The notes: generated by a model from the letters alone, not told the origin. A DNA stretch of 64,000 nt from an uncultured Candidatus Binatia bacterium (GCA_958296235.1 OY282457.1:3219338-3283337), one strand, 5' to 3'; shown: positions 53,133 to 62,171, counted from the first letter of the stretch. Made by a program: numbers and translations.

Positions 53133-55579
53133 CCATGCCGAACGACCCAACGCCGCATGACCGCTGGAATGCCCTCAGGACAGCCAAGGACACAGATGGC
53201 ATTTACCCCCCCCCGAAAAACTTCGTTAAATTCAGCAAGTTACCGCCTCCACTTTATAACGTGCTGTACGGCCTGTTCCTCGCGGGCATCCTGGCCTACG
53301 GGGCCGGCTTCGCCTGGTATATGCTCGCCCGCTTTGATCTCATCAACCTGATCCGCGACGTGAGCACCGACGACTCTTTCTATTACTTCCAGATCGCCCA
53401 CAACCTGGCCGAGGGGAAGTTCTCGACCTTCGACGGTGGCATCACGCGCACCAACGGCTATCACCCGCTCTGGCTGTTGCTGATCACGCCGTTCTACTGG
53501 GTATTCGACAAGGAAGCGGCGCTGTTCGGCATCAAGGCGTTTGAGATCATGCTCGTGGCCGCCGGCGTGGCGCTCGTCACCGCGGCCGCCCGGCTGGCAC
53601 GCCTGCCGTGGGTTCTGCTGTTCGCCGCGCTGCCGATGCTCTACCAGCAGCGCGCGCTGTTTCTGGGGCTGGAAGCGGCGGCGGCGCTGTCCATGCTGGG
53701 CCTGTTCTTCTTGGCGCTGTGTCTTTACGCACGGCATCCCGTGCGATGGCTGTGGCCACTGGCCGCCGTCGCCTTCGCTTTGCCCTGGGTGCGCTTGGAG
53801 TATATCGCCATATCGCTGGCGACGACAGGAGCGTTCTGCCTGATCGAGTGGTCGAGGCAAGACCACCCGCCCGGCGCGCCACTCGGAGCGCGGGCTCGTT
53901 CCATGCTCTCCGTCAAGGCGGTCGTCCCGTTTCTCGCCGCCGGTGCAGGCCCCCTGGTGTATTTCGCCTACAACGGGCTCGTGTTCGGCGGCATCGTGCC
54001 GGTCAGCGGCGCAACCAAGGCGGCCTGGTCGCAGGCTTTGTGGGAGCAGGACGGCGGTTACAGCCTGACGCAGAACCTTCTGGCCACCTTGCAGATCGAC
54101 GTCTTTGACCTCGAGCTGCGGGTTGCGCTGGAGGTTTGCGCCTACGTGTTGCTGGTCTGGTGGTTCGCCCGCCACTCCCGCAGTCGGCAGGACTGGCTCC
54201 TACTGGCCTTTCTGGTGGGCGTGTTCGGCCTAGCGGTCGGCCACCTCGCCAAATTCGCACAGACTGGTCTCACTGTGCATCCCAACTGGGGGAGTGATCC
54301 CTGGTACTTCGTTCCGGCATACCTGCTGAAGACGCTTATTATTCCCGTAAGGTGCTATGTTGCCATCCACTTCATCCGCCGTTTCCTCGACCCGAAGTCG
54401 CCCCGCGCGGCCAACCTCCTGAGTATGGGCCTCGTTGTTGTCGGAACAGCCTTCCTGTTTACAAGGGCGGACTTCGCGGGGCCATTCCAGTTTGTTGACC
54501 GTCTTGGCGAGTCAACCCACCTCAAAATGAAGGTTACTTCTTATATGGGTGTGCAGGTTATGGACCGTGTGCTGCCCGAGGACAGCGTGGTCGGGTCGTG
54601 GGATGCCGGCGTCATCGGGTATTTCTCTCGCTTTCCGGTGGTGAACCTGGACGGCCTGGGCAATTCTTACGACTACCTGCGCGCCCGAAAGGAAGGAACC
54701 GAGGCCACGTTCTACCAGCGATACGGGATTACTTGGTTCGCCAGCGTCAAGTTCCTACCGAAAGGAACCGAGGTCCACGTTCTGCCAGCAGTACGGGATT
54801 ACCTGGTTCGAAAACGTCTGGAGCGATCGAGCGTGGGCGCGGTCCTGTTCGAAGGTCCGCCATATCTCCATCACAGAAAGAACGTACCGCACAAACGTCA
54901 ATTCAGGCTCTTGACCACCAAGCTGCCAGAGATGTCGGGCGGGCTCAATCGTTCCGACTGGTTCTGGCAGCGGATGGAGCCACACTTCGACCACCGGTCG
55001 GATGGCGTCGGGCTGATTGTGGACGGACGGATGGCACAGGCGTTCGTCAGAGATTGCGCGCCGGACGAACTCGCCGTGTGGTCTTGGACTGGCGCAGTGG
55101 ATGAACCGGTCGCCAACGCCTGGACGCAAACGCAAACGGGGTTGTGTGTGGCCGCGCGCGTGCTGCCCCACAATGCGCTCCCGTCGGTCAGGGTTGAAAC
55201 AATGACGGTGGGCGATTACGTGGCAAGACTGGTTGGAGACCGCCCGCCGGTCATCCGCTCCGACTGGGATGTGTATCTCGTCGAGAACAGTCTCATCTAT
55301 GTAAAAAAGGACCAATGCAGCCCGCAGGACGCTGCACCAATGTTCTTCCTCCACCTGGCCCCGGTTGACGTGAACGACCTCCCGAGCTACCGCAAGCAGT
55401 ACGGCTTCGACAACCTGGACTTCAACTTCGACGAGCGCGCCGCGATATTCGACGGCAAATGCTTGGCGGAAGTCCCTCTGCCGGAATACGCTATCTCCGA
55501 AATCAGAACCGGCCAGTATGTGCGTGTGGACGGCGGTTTCAACCATCTCTGGGAGGGGGAAATCCGCCTCAATGAGTAG
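53129..55579 (+). CDS. GT-C glycosyltransferase, copy 4 (in-frame poly-C)
   Basis: The 816-residue GT-C paralogue starts at the ancestral ATG (MPMPNDPTPHDRW), and its C9 tract (53206-53214) is in frame (YPPPKN), so this copy reads as on. It has the catalytic loop VSTDDSFYYFQIAHNLAEGK with TRTNGYHPLW, about 11 helices, GSWDAGVIGYFSRFPVVNLD, and the C-terminal QYGFDNLDFNF module with a variant ending (KCLAEVPLPEYAISEIRTGQ). An approximately 70-bp tandem duplication at 54693-54815, its second copy read in another frame, inserts a novel segment near residues 540-570. A long patch (about 53720-53940) is identical to GT-C1, suggesting gene conversion. Confidence 0.83.
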   Translation: MPMPNDPTPHDRWNALRTAKDTDGIYPPPKNFVKFSKLPPPLYNVLYGLFLAGILAYGAGFAWYMLARFDLINLIRDVSTDDSFYYFQIAHNLAEGKFSTFDGGITRTNGYHPLWLLLITPFYWVFDKEAALFGIKAFEIMLVAAGVALVTAAARLARLPWVLLFAALPMLYQQRALFLGLEAAAALSMLGLFFLALCLYARHPVRWLWPLAAVAFALPWVRLEYIAISLATTGAFCLIEWSRQDHPPGAPLGARARSMLSVKAVVPFLAAGAGPLVYFAYNGLVFGGIVPVSGATKAAWSQALWEQDGGYSLTQNLLATLQIDVFDLELRVALEVCAYVLLVWWFARHSRSRQDWLLLAFLVGVFGLAVGHLAKFAQTGLTVHPNWGSDPWYFVPAYLLKTLIIPVRCYVAIHFIRRFLDPKSPRAANLLSMGLVVVGTAFLFTRADFAGPFQFVDRLGESTHLKMKVTSYMGVQVMDRVLPEDSVVGSWDAGVIGYFSRFPVVNLDGLGNSYDYLRARKEGTEATFYQRYGITWFASVKFLPKGTEVHVLPAVRDYLVRKRLERSSVGAVLFEGPPYLHHRKNVPHKRQFRLLTTKLPEMSGGLNRSDWFWQRMEPHFDHRSDGVGLIVDGRMAQAFVRDCAPDELAVWSWTGAVDEPVANAWTQTQTGLCVAARVLPHNALPSVRVETMTVGDYVARLVGDRPPVIRSDWDVYLVENSLIYVKKDQCSPQDAAPMFFLHLAPVDVNDLPSYRKQYGFDNLDFNFDERAAIFDGKCLAEVPLPEYAISEIRTGQYVRVDGGFNHLWEGEIRLNE
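53206..53214 (+). repeat. Poly-C tract near the GT-C4 start (C9)
   Basis: Nine Cs between TTTA and GAAAAAC. This length keeps the ancestral ATG in frame with the full protein. Gain or loss of one base would stop translation at the TAA a few codons later. Confidence 0.88.
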
Positions 55580-55606
55580 CGACCCAAGGCGCGCTAGTGC
55601 CCTCCG

Positions 55607-56010
55607 AAACGCGCGGGTAATTCTGCCGCATTTGCCGTGGTTGGCACTGCTGGGATGGTTCTCCGCGGTTGCGTAGTTCCTGTGCGACGACGCGTTCATC
55701 AGTTTCCGCTGCGTCCGTAACCTGCTCGAAGGCCACGGCCTGCTATTCAACCGCGGCGAATATGTCGAGGGCTATTTCAATTTCCTGTAGGTGCTGGAGC
55801 TGGTAGCGATATGGGGATTGTCGGGAGTGGCGCCGGAGCGAGCGGCGCCGTGGCTGTCGGTCGCCTTTACCGCCGGCACCGTCGGCGCGATGCTGTGGTG
55901 GATCGCACGCCTGCCGTTGCTGTGCCACCGGGGGCTGGTCGCATGGATGGCCCAAGGGCTGGTGTGCGCCAGCGCGACTTCGCGGTGTGGACGTTGGACT
56001 CGGATTCCCG
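55607..56010 (+). pseudogene. Remnant of a different GT-C glycosyltransferase
   Basis: Conceptual translation gives LRNARVILPHLPWLALLGWF, a nonsense codon, then FLCDDAFISFRCVRNLLEGH, GEYVEGYFNFL, a second nonsense codon and VLELVAIWGLSGVAPERAAP. The CDDAFISFR...EGHG segment is the catalytic loop of arabinofuranosyl/mannosyl-type GT-C enzymes. Only the N-terminal fifth is present before the minus-strand gene begins. The same family is also represented at 49893-50000. Confidence 0.75.
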
Positions 56011-56077
56011 ATTTCTCAGCAATGAAGGTGTTTCGTCAGGGTGGTGTTGCGGAAAATCAGGGGGTTGGTGACTTGCA

Positions 56078-58558
56078 TTATCTACTCCCCACCGGAAATT
56101 CGGCCTTCCAGACCGGCCCCGATTCGGGAATATACTGGCCGGTGCGGATTCTGGTGATGGGATAGTCCGGCAAGAAAACCCGCGCGATGCACTTGCCCTC
56201 GGAAATTAGGCCGGCTTGGGCGAAGTTAAAGTCCAGGTTATCAAACTCGTACTGCTGGCGGTTGTCAGGCAGGTCATCCCGGTCGGCGGGAATCAAGTGT
56301 AGAAAGAATCTGTCCGAAATATCCGCCGGGGCGCACGGCTCCCTGGTGTAAACCAAAAGGTTTTCCCGCAGATACACGTCGAATTTTGCCCGGATAACCG
56401 GCTCGCCGGCAGCTTCGATTATTCTTTCCACCTCTCTCAATTCGGTGAGGGTTCCCCAAAAATAGTTCTTGCCGCCGAGCTGATGCCCCATACTAATCTG
56501 GTCGATCGGGTAATCAGGGAGCCGAAAGACCATTAAGCATTTCCCGTCAAACCTTACGCCCTTCTCGCCAAAGTCGAAATACAGAGTGCGCCGATTCCCT
56601 CCCCGTTGCTTGAGATATACCGGCAAGTCATTCGCGTCAATTGGAACCAGGGAAAGCACGAAACGGTTAGCTACGTCCTCGGGCTCACAGGATTCGTTGA
56701 CGTAAGTCAGCGTTTTTTCCGATTCGTTGTGGTACACGTCAAAGCCACTGCCGCTGACGACCGGAGAACCGGTTACCGCATCACGGTAGATTTGTCGGTA
56801 GGCGTCGGCGGTGGTATCGTCCACCGCCGACAGGTTGAGGGCGGCAACGCTCAGGACGGGGTTGTTATATACTTCGCGACGGTGGACGATGGGAGCAAAT
56901 ACCGCTACCTTCCTTCGGTGAAAGTCGTTGTTAAAGTGGTTGGTGACGTAGAAATCGGGGATGGCTTCTCCTTCGCCTTTGAGCGCTATCCTCTGCCAGG
57001 CTGACTCTGGAAGAAACGCGCGATCCCGATGCTTATGCCAGTTATTACTCCCGCCTTTGTTCACTATCCTTTGCCGGGCTGACTCTGGAAGAAACGCACG
57101 ATTCCGAAGGTTATGCCCTTTATTACCCCACACGTGTATAAGTGAGTCTGGATACGTTTCCGTCAGCCAGCGCAGGCCGTCCAGATAAGCAGTTCCCCAG
57201 TATTCCACAGGATACTGGTCGCCGAGGAGCCCCGGCGTTTCCCGGTCCACCAGGAAATTGAAATACGCTTGCTGATAGGGATGAATCCGAACCATTTGCA
57301 GGACAACGAGGAGAATACCCGCTCCCACGAGGGTGTACACCGTCGCGCGGACGCCTGTACGCCCCGAGACAGAGGCCAGCCAATGCAGCCCGAACGCTGC
57401 CAGTGCGCAAAACGGCGCGTAGAGGAAGTACGTCTGTCGCCATCCGTTGTACATTGTGGGAGTAACCACGACGACTGCGATGAAGGTCATAAGCAGGCAG
57501 CCGATTAGCAGGAAGCCAAATTTCAGGTTGGCGTGGCGCAGGATGCCTCGGGGACTGGCCCAGCCGCGCCGGATGACGGCGATTATTCCGGCAACGCCCA
57601 GCAGGAGCGCGACCGGCGGGGTCGTAATGGCGATCCAGGTTGGGATGTAATGAGGCGGCAGATCGTTTCCCATTATCAACTCGCCCTGGAACAGTTGGGG
57701 GAACACGGTCGGATGATGGGACAGCGTGACGAACATCTCGACTGTGCGCTCAATGGGGTTAGCCCAGAGGTAGGGAAGGGTAGCGTAAAGGGCGAACATT
57801 GCGGCCAGGACGAACACGCCGCTGGTGATTAAGGCGTGTTTTCTGCCTTCCCCCGAGGCAAAGAGTAAGTCCAGCGCGCGTACGGCCGGCACGGCGGCAA
57901 ACAAGACCACGCCCAGGATGCGAATGTTGATGAGAATACCGACGGCCAGACCGCACAGCAGGAACGCCCCCACCGTATCTTTGCGGAAAGCCCGGTGCGT
58001 CAGGAACAGGGCAACCATGAACATAGCGGCCAGGGGGAGGTCTTTGGTGTTGACGAAGGACTCGGCGTACAGTCGAGGGTGCAGCAGGAACAGCAGCATA
58101 GCGAACAGCGCGATGACCGGACTGCCGAACAGCCGGCGTATCAGCAAATAGCAGAAGAAGCCACCCGCTATGAAGAACAGGTGGCTCAGGATGTGGCGGC
58201 TAAGTAAGATGGCGCGGGTGTCGTCTTGCAGTCCCAGGACGCGCTCGACAATCAAGAGGGGCATCTCGAAGGTCGTGCCGTAAAACTTATCGTGATTGCT
58301 CAGAAGTTCGTCGTCCTGGCCGAGAACGTAGCGGATTGTCTCCAGGGCAATGTCGCGCTGATAGAACTCGTCCCACGATACGCCGTAGTCGTCGAGGACA
58401 GCGATTCCCCCCGCGGTGAAGACCGCGCATACGGCGAGGGCCCAAACCGGATGGGGAACTTGGGACGCACGGAAGCCAAACGTCCCCAATAGTGCCCCAA
58501 CCCTCAAGTATCCCCTCATTCGAAAGATCATAGTAGTCGTCAAACACGATGGTCTCAT
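56078..58558 (-). CDS. GT-C (GT39/PMT-like) glycosyltransferase with two C-terminal modules
   Basis: The 826-residue membrane protein has about 11 helices and the first loop DDYGVSWDEFYQRDIALETI typical of PMT/GT39-type enzymes (Asp/Glu near residues 57-64). NTKDLPLAAMFMVALFLTHR and PTMYNGWRQTYFLYAPFCAL are also family-like. The periplasmic C-terminal half carries two copies of the module found once in the GT-C1 to GT-C5 proteins: about 600-700 (RFVLSLVPIDANDLPVYLKQ, GKCLMVFRLPDYPI) and about 725-826 (FFLHLIPADRDDLPDNRQQY, EFDNLDFNF, IRTGQY). A short internal repeat (RAFLPESAxQRI) occurs near residues 485-520. It is the only intact gene on the minus strand in the island. The exact start (ATG 58558 or a later Met) is unsure. 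Confidence 0.78.
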   Translation of the reverse strand: MRPSCLTTTMIFRMRGYLRVGALLGTFGFRASQVPHPVWALAVCAVFTAGGIAVLDDYGVSWDEFYQRDIALETIRYVLGQDDELLSNHDKFYGTTFEMPLLIVERVLGLQDDTRAILLSRHILSHLFFIAGGFFCYLLIRRLFGSPVIALFAMLLFLLHPRLYAESFVNTKDLPLAAMFMVALFLTHRAFRKDTVGAFLLCGLAVGILINIRILGVVLFAAVPAVRALDLLFASGEGRKHALITSGVFVLAAMFALYATLPYLWANPIERTVEMFVTLSHHPTVFPQLFQGELIMGNDLPPHYIPTWIAITTPPVALLLGVAGIIAVIRRGWASPRGILRHANLKFGFLLIGCLLMTFIAVVVVTPTMYNGWRQTYFLYAPFCALAAFGLHWLASVSGRTGVRATVYTLVGAGILLVVLQMVRIHPYQQAYFNFLVDRETPGLLGDQYPVEYWGTAYLDGLRWLTETYPDSLIHVWGNKGHNLRNRAFLPESARQRIVNKGGSNNWHKHRDRAFLPESAWQRIALKGEGEAIPDFYVTNHFNNDFHRRKVAVFAPIVHRREVYNNPVLSVAALNLSAVDDTTADAYRQIYRDAVTGSPVVSGSGFDVYHNESEKTLTYVNESCEPEDVANRFVLSLVPIDANDLPVYLKQRGGNRRTLYFDFGEKGVRFDGKCLMVFRLPDYPIDQISMGHQLGGKNYFWGTLTELREVERIIEAAGEPVIRAKFDVYLRENLLVYTREPCAPADISDRFFLHLIPADRDDLPDNRQQYEFDNLDFNFAQAGLISEGKCIARVFLPDYPITRIRTGQYIPESGPVWKAEFPVGSR

Positions 58559-58689
58559 CGGGACGAGTGTTGCAGCGGGGAGAGCCTACGCAAACCCGTG
58601 CAACTCTATCAAGTAATGGACATAGTAATGTTTGTATATCTATACAAGCGCTGAGACAGGTTGTCACGGGTTCCGGCGAGACGGAGTGC

Positions 58690-59050
58690 CTCCTACCAGC
58701 GGTGCCACCTCCACTACCCTCACGCTCGCCTTCACCGGCGACACCGGCTTCGAACTCGCCGGCACCCTGTCGCTGAGCATGCTGGCGTCCGCCCATTCCG
58801 GCACCTCGGTCGTCAGCACCGACACAGTGACCGTCTTGGCCACGAACGCCGGGCCGAGCTTCGGCAGCGGCTCGGTGGCCGCCAAGAGCTCTCGGCCCGG
58901 CAGGGCCCTCGCCGAGTTCCAGGTGCCCGCCGCCACCGGCGGCAACGGTGCCCTCGCCTACAGCGCGTCCAACCTGCCGACAGGTCTCGCGTTCGACGCG
59001 GACGGCACGGGCGCGTGCTCCGGTACCGAGCCGCGCGAAATCTCCGGAAC
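58690..59050 (+). pseudogene. Fragment of a large Ig-like/cadherin-like surface protein
   Basis: The frame reads TSGATSTTLTLAFTGDTGFE, then LATNAGPSFGSGSVAAKSS and ATGGNGALAYSASNLPTGLA with FDADGTGACSGTEPREISGT. This pattern is typical of tandem bacterial Ig-like (He_PIG-type) repeats in giant adhesins. Only about 120 residues are present, with no start, signal peptide or anchor, and the frame runs into the next dprE2 remnant. It is probably a recombination-borne fragment. Confidence 0.65.
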
Positions 59051-59058
59051 GCCGCGCC

Positions 59059-59155
59059 ATAAACGATGGGGTCGAAACATCGCTGATGGTTGGCACCACC
59101 CCAGACAGGGGCCGCGTCATTGCGCGCGCCGGCTGGCGGAGGTGCGAGTAAGCCA
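59059..59155 (+). pseudogene. 5' fragment of a dprE2-like gene (before coiled-coil copy S3)
   Basis: ATAAACGATGGGGTCGAAAC (start codon changed to ATA) to GCGCGCGCCGGCTGGCGG repeats the dprE2 relic with the same gap. It is continuous with the shared tail that carries the S3 promoter. Confidence 0.72.
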
Positions 59156-59201
59156 GGTGGCCGTCACGTGGTTCGCCCCGGCCAGGGTGCCGCGTTGCTG
59201 A

Positions 59202-59230
59202 TTGCATCCGGGGCGGGGATGGCTTAGAAT
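59202..59230 (+). promoter_or_regulatory. Conserved promoter of the coiled-coil gene (copy S3)
   Basis: TTGCAT (59202-59207), 17 nt, TAGAAT (59225-59230), 8 nt to ATG 59239. Confidence 0.78.
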
Positions 59231-59238
59231 CGCTCGGC

Positions 59239-59556
59239 ATGAGCGAAGCTATCGCCTTCGACACCCATCAATTCGTCAAGCACCTGACGGCGCACGGCTT
59301 TACGGAGGAACAGGCGGAGGTTTTGGCGACCGAGCAGGTCCATCTGCTCAACAGCAATCTGGCGACCAAGGCAGATATCGAAACCCTGCGGCAAGCGACC
59401 AAGGCAGATATCGAAACCCTGCGGCAAGCGACCAAGGTGGATATCGCGGGGGTCCAGCGAGAGATTGAAGCCCTGAAGGTCGATCTGCTGAAATGGCTGT
59501 TTGGCGCTCTGATTGCCCAGGGCGGGCTGATTGTTGCGCTGGTCAAGCTGTTGTAG
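59239..59556 (+). CDS. DUF1640-like coiled-coil membrane protein (copy S3)
   Basis: The 105-residue protein has an N-terminal helical region (FDTHQFVKHLTAHGFTEEQA), then two 11-residue coiled-coil units (ATKADIETLRQ), a longer unit (ATKVDIAGVQREIEALK) and a C-terminal membrane helix (WLFGALIAQGGLIVALVKLL). This is the layout of the DUF1640/CCDC90-like family; its bacterial role is unknown. The promoter ends 8 nt before the ATG, so the mRNA is probably leaderless. It is the shorter intact copy; S4 at 62180 has more units. GT-C5 follows. Confidence 0.78.
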   Translation: MSEAIAFDTHQFVKHLTAHGFTEEQAEVLATEQVHLLNSNLATKADIETLRQATKADIETLRQATKVDIAGVQREIEALKVDLLKWLFGALIAQGGLIVALVKLL

Positions 59557-59564
59557 GAAACCAA

Positions 59565-59629
59565 TTCGCCTCCGCGCTCTCACGGCGGCTTGCGCTGTAG
59601 GTTCCCCATATCAGAGAGAAACAGTATGA
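59565..59629 (+). repeat. dprE1 3'-end copy before GT-C5
   Basis: Matches 44504-44566 with minor changes, leading directly to the ancestral GT-C5 ATG at 59626. Confidence 0.82.
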
Positions 59630-61990
59630 CCATGCCGAACGACCCACCGCCGCATGACCGCTGGAATGCCCTGGGAGCAGCCAAGGACACAGATGGCATT
59701 TACCCCCCCGAAAAACTTCGTTAAATTCAGTAAGTTACCGCCTCCACTGCACAACGTGCTGTGCGGCCTGTTCATCGCGGGCCTCCTGGCCTACGGGGCC
59801 GGGTTCGCGTGGTATATGCTCGCCCGCTTCGATCTCATCAACCTGATCTCCAACACGCACGATGACGCCTTCTACTACTTCCAGATCGCCCACAACTTGG
59901 CTGAGGGGAAGTTCTCGACCTTCGACGGCGGCATCACGCAGACCAACGGCTATCACCCGCTCTGGCTGTTTCTGATCACGCCGTTCTACTGGATATTCGA
60001 CAAGGAAGCGGCGCTGTTCGGCATCAAGGCGTTCGAGATCATGCTCGTGGCCGCCGGCGTGGCGCTCGTCGCCGCGGCGGCCCGGCTGGCACGCCTGCCG
60101 TGGGTTCTGCTGTTCGCCGTGCTGCCGATGCTCTACCACATCCCCGTGTTGATTGCAGGAATGGAAGCAGCAGCGGCGCTGTTCATGCTGGGCCTGTTCA
60201 TGCTGACTGTCTGCCTCTTTGCACGAAGCCCGGTGCGGTGGCAGTGGCCGTTGGCCGCGGTCGCCTTTGCCCTGCCTTGGGTGCGCCTGGAGTACATCGC
60301 CATATCGTTGGCGGCGACTGCCGCGCTGTGCCTGATTGAGTGGTCGTGGCAGGAACGAGCGCCCAGCGCGTCACTCGGAGAGCGGGCTCGTTCCGTGCTC
60401 TCCGTCAAGGCGGTCGTCCCGTTTCTTGCCGCCGGTGCGGGCATCCTGGTGTATTTCGCCTACAACTGGCTCGTGTTTGGCGGCATCGTGCCGGTGAGCG
60501 GCGCGACCAAGAATTTCCGGTCGGAAGTCAAGTGGGAACAGGAAGGCGGATACAGTCTGGCGCAGAATTTTCAGGACACACTACAGATTCCTGTCTTTGA
60601 CCATGAGCTGCTGGTCGCGCTGGAGGTTTGCGCCTATTTGCTGCTGGTCTGGTGGTTCGCCCGCCGCTCCCGGAGTCGGCAGGACTGGCTGCTGCTGGCC
60701 TTTCTGGTGGGCGTGTTCAGTTTGGCGGCCGGCCATCTGGCCAAATTCGCACAGACTGTTCTCACGATTCACCCTTCCATGGGGCCTTGGTCTTGGTATT
60801 TTGTCCCGGCGTACCTGATGATGGTGCTGATTGTTCCCGTACGATGTTACGTCGCCATTTACTTCATTCGCCGGTTCATCGGGTCGAAGTCGCAGCACGC
60901 GACCAACATCCTGAGTTTGGGTATCGTCCTTACGGGCGCAGCCTTCCTGTTTATCAAGGCCGATTTCACCGAGCCATTTCAGCGTGTTGAAGCGATTAGT
61001 GTCTCAACCAGAACTGACGACAAGTGGGACAAGTGGACTGAAGCTGTTTATGGAGGTACGCAGCTCATGAATCGCGTGCTTCCCGAGGACAGCGTGGTCG
61101 GGGCGTGGGAGGCCGGCGTCGTCGGGTACTTCTCGCGCTTTCCAGTGGTGAACTTGGATGGCCTGGCCAACTCCTACGACTATTTCCACGCGCGTAAATC
61201 GGCTAGAGACGGATATGCTCATCTCTACCGAGAATTCGGGATAACTCATTTTACCGAAATTAAGCGCTTTGAAGGTTCACCACTAAATATCCTCAATAGA
61301 TGGGAACTCCGGCTATGGCCCATCGGTCGGCCGGCGGATGAAAATACCGTCGCCAGGACTTGGGAGAGGATTGAACCCACTTTCGACCATCAGTCGGATG
61401 GCATCGGGCTGATCGTGGACGGCCGGCTGGCGCTGGCGTTCGTCAGGAATTGTGCGCCGAACGAGTTGGTAGTGTTGTCCTGGGTTGGCCTGGGAGAGGA
61501 AACGGTCGCCAAAGACTGGACGCAAACTGGGCCGTGCGTGGCCGCGCTCGTGCTGCCCCACAATGCGCGCCCACCGGTCAGGGTAGAAATAACGGATGTC
61601 CCTCTGGACGATTACCTGGCAAGACTGGTCGGAGACCGTCCGCCGGTCATCCGGTCCGACTGGGATGTGTATCTCATCGAGAACAGTCTCATCTACAAGA
61701 AGGAGCAGTGCACCCCGGAGGATGCTGAACCAACATTCTTCGTCCACTTGGACCCGGTTGACATGAACGACCTCCCCAGCCCTCGCAAGCAGTACGGCTT
61801 CGACAACCTGGACTTCACTTTCAGGGATCACGGTCATTCCATCAAGGGAGAAGTCTGCGTAGCGATACGGGAGTTGCCGGATTACGCCATCACCGCGCTC
61901 AGAACGGGCCAGTACGAGCGTGTGAAAGACGGTTTCCATAATCTCTGGGGGGCTGGTTTTGCTGTTGTCGGGCAAGCGGGTGACAGGTAA
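59626..61990 (+). CDS. GT-C glycosyltransferase, copy 5 (ancestral start out of frame; poly-C)
   Basis: The main frame (from ATG 59654, 778 residues) is a full GT-C paralogue: NTHDDAFYYFQIAHNLAEGK, TQTNGYHPLW, about 11 helices, GAWEAGVVGYFSRFPVVNLD and the C-terminal QYGFDNLDFTF module. The ancestral ATG at 59626 (MTMPNDPPPHDRW) meets a C7 tract (59703-59709) and terminates at 59724, after 32 residues. The copy would thus be off unless ATG 59654 is used or the tract changes by slippage. It has the most divergent first loop among the copies. It follows coiled-coil copy S3 and its promoter. Confidence 0.82.
59703..59709 (+). repeat. Poly-C tract near the GT-C5 start (C7)
   Basis: Seven Cs between TTTA and GAAAAAC. 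The frame from ATG 59626 is lost at this length; C6 or C9 would restore it. Confidence 0.87.
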
Positions 61991-61999
61991 AACCGCGCC

Positions 62000-62095
62000 A
62001 TAAACGGCGGGGTTGAAAGGGTGCTGGTGATCGGGGCTACGTCGGACATCGTCCGCGCCATTGCGCGCGCCGGCTGGCGGAAGTGCGAGTAAGCC
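62000..62095 (+). pseudogene. 5' fragment of a dprE2-like gene (after GT-C5)
   Basis: ATAAACGGCGGGGTTGAAAG, then CATCG-like sequence and GCGCGCGCCGGCTGGCGG, repeats the dprE2 5' relic (start ATG to ATA). The intact gene lies about 620 nt further on. Confidence 0.75.
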
Positions 62096-62142
62096 AGGTG
62101 GCCGGCACGTGGTTCGCCCCGGCCAGGGCGCCGCGTTGCTGA

Positions 62143-62171
62143 TTGCATCCGGGGCGGGGATGGCTTAGAAT
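62143..62171 (+). promoter_or_regulatory. Conserved promoter of the coiled-coil gene (copy S4)
   Basis: TTGCAT (62143-62148), 17 nt, TAGAAT (62166-62171), 8 nt to ATG 62180. This is the nearest recognisable promoter upstream of the intact dprE2-like gene. Confidence 0.78.

Noticed and set aside
50670..54175. Long minus-strand ORFs opposite GT-C3 and GT-C4 (50670-51524 and 53240-54175)
   Set aside because: They are parallel antisense shadows, and their similarity to each other only reflects the paralogy of the forward genes; the composition is Gln/Arg/Glu-rich nonsense.
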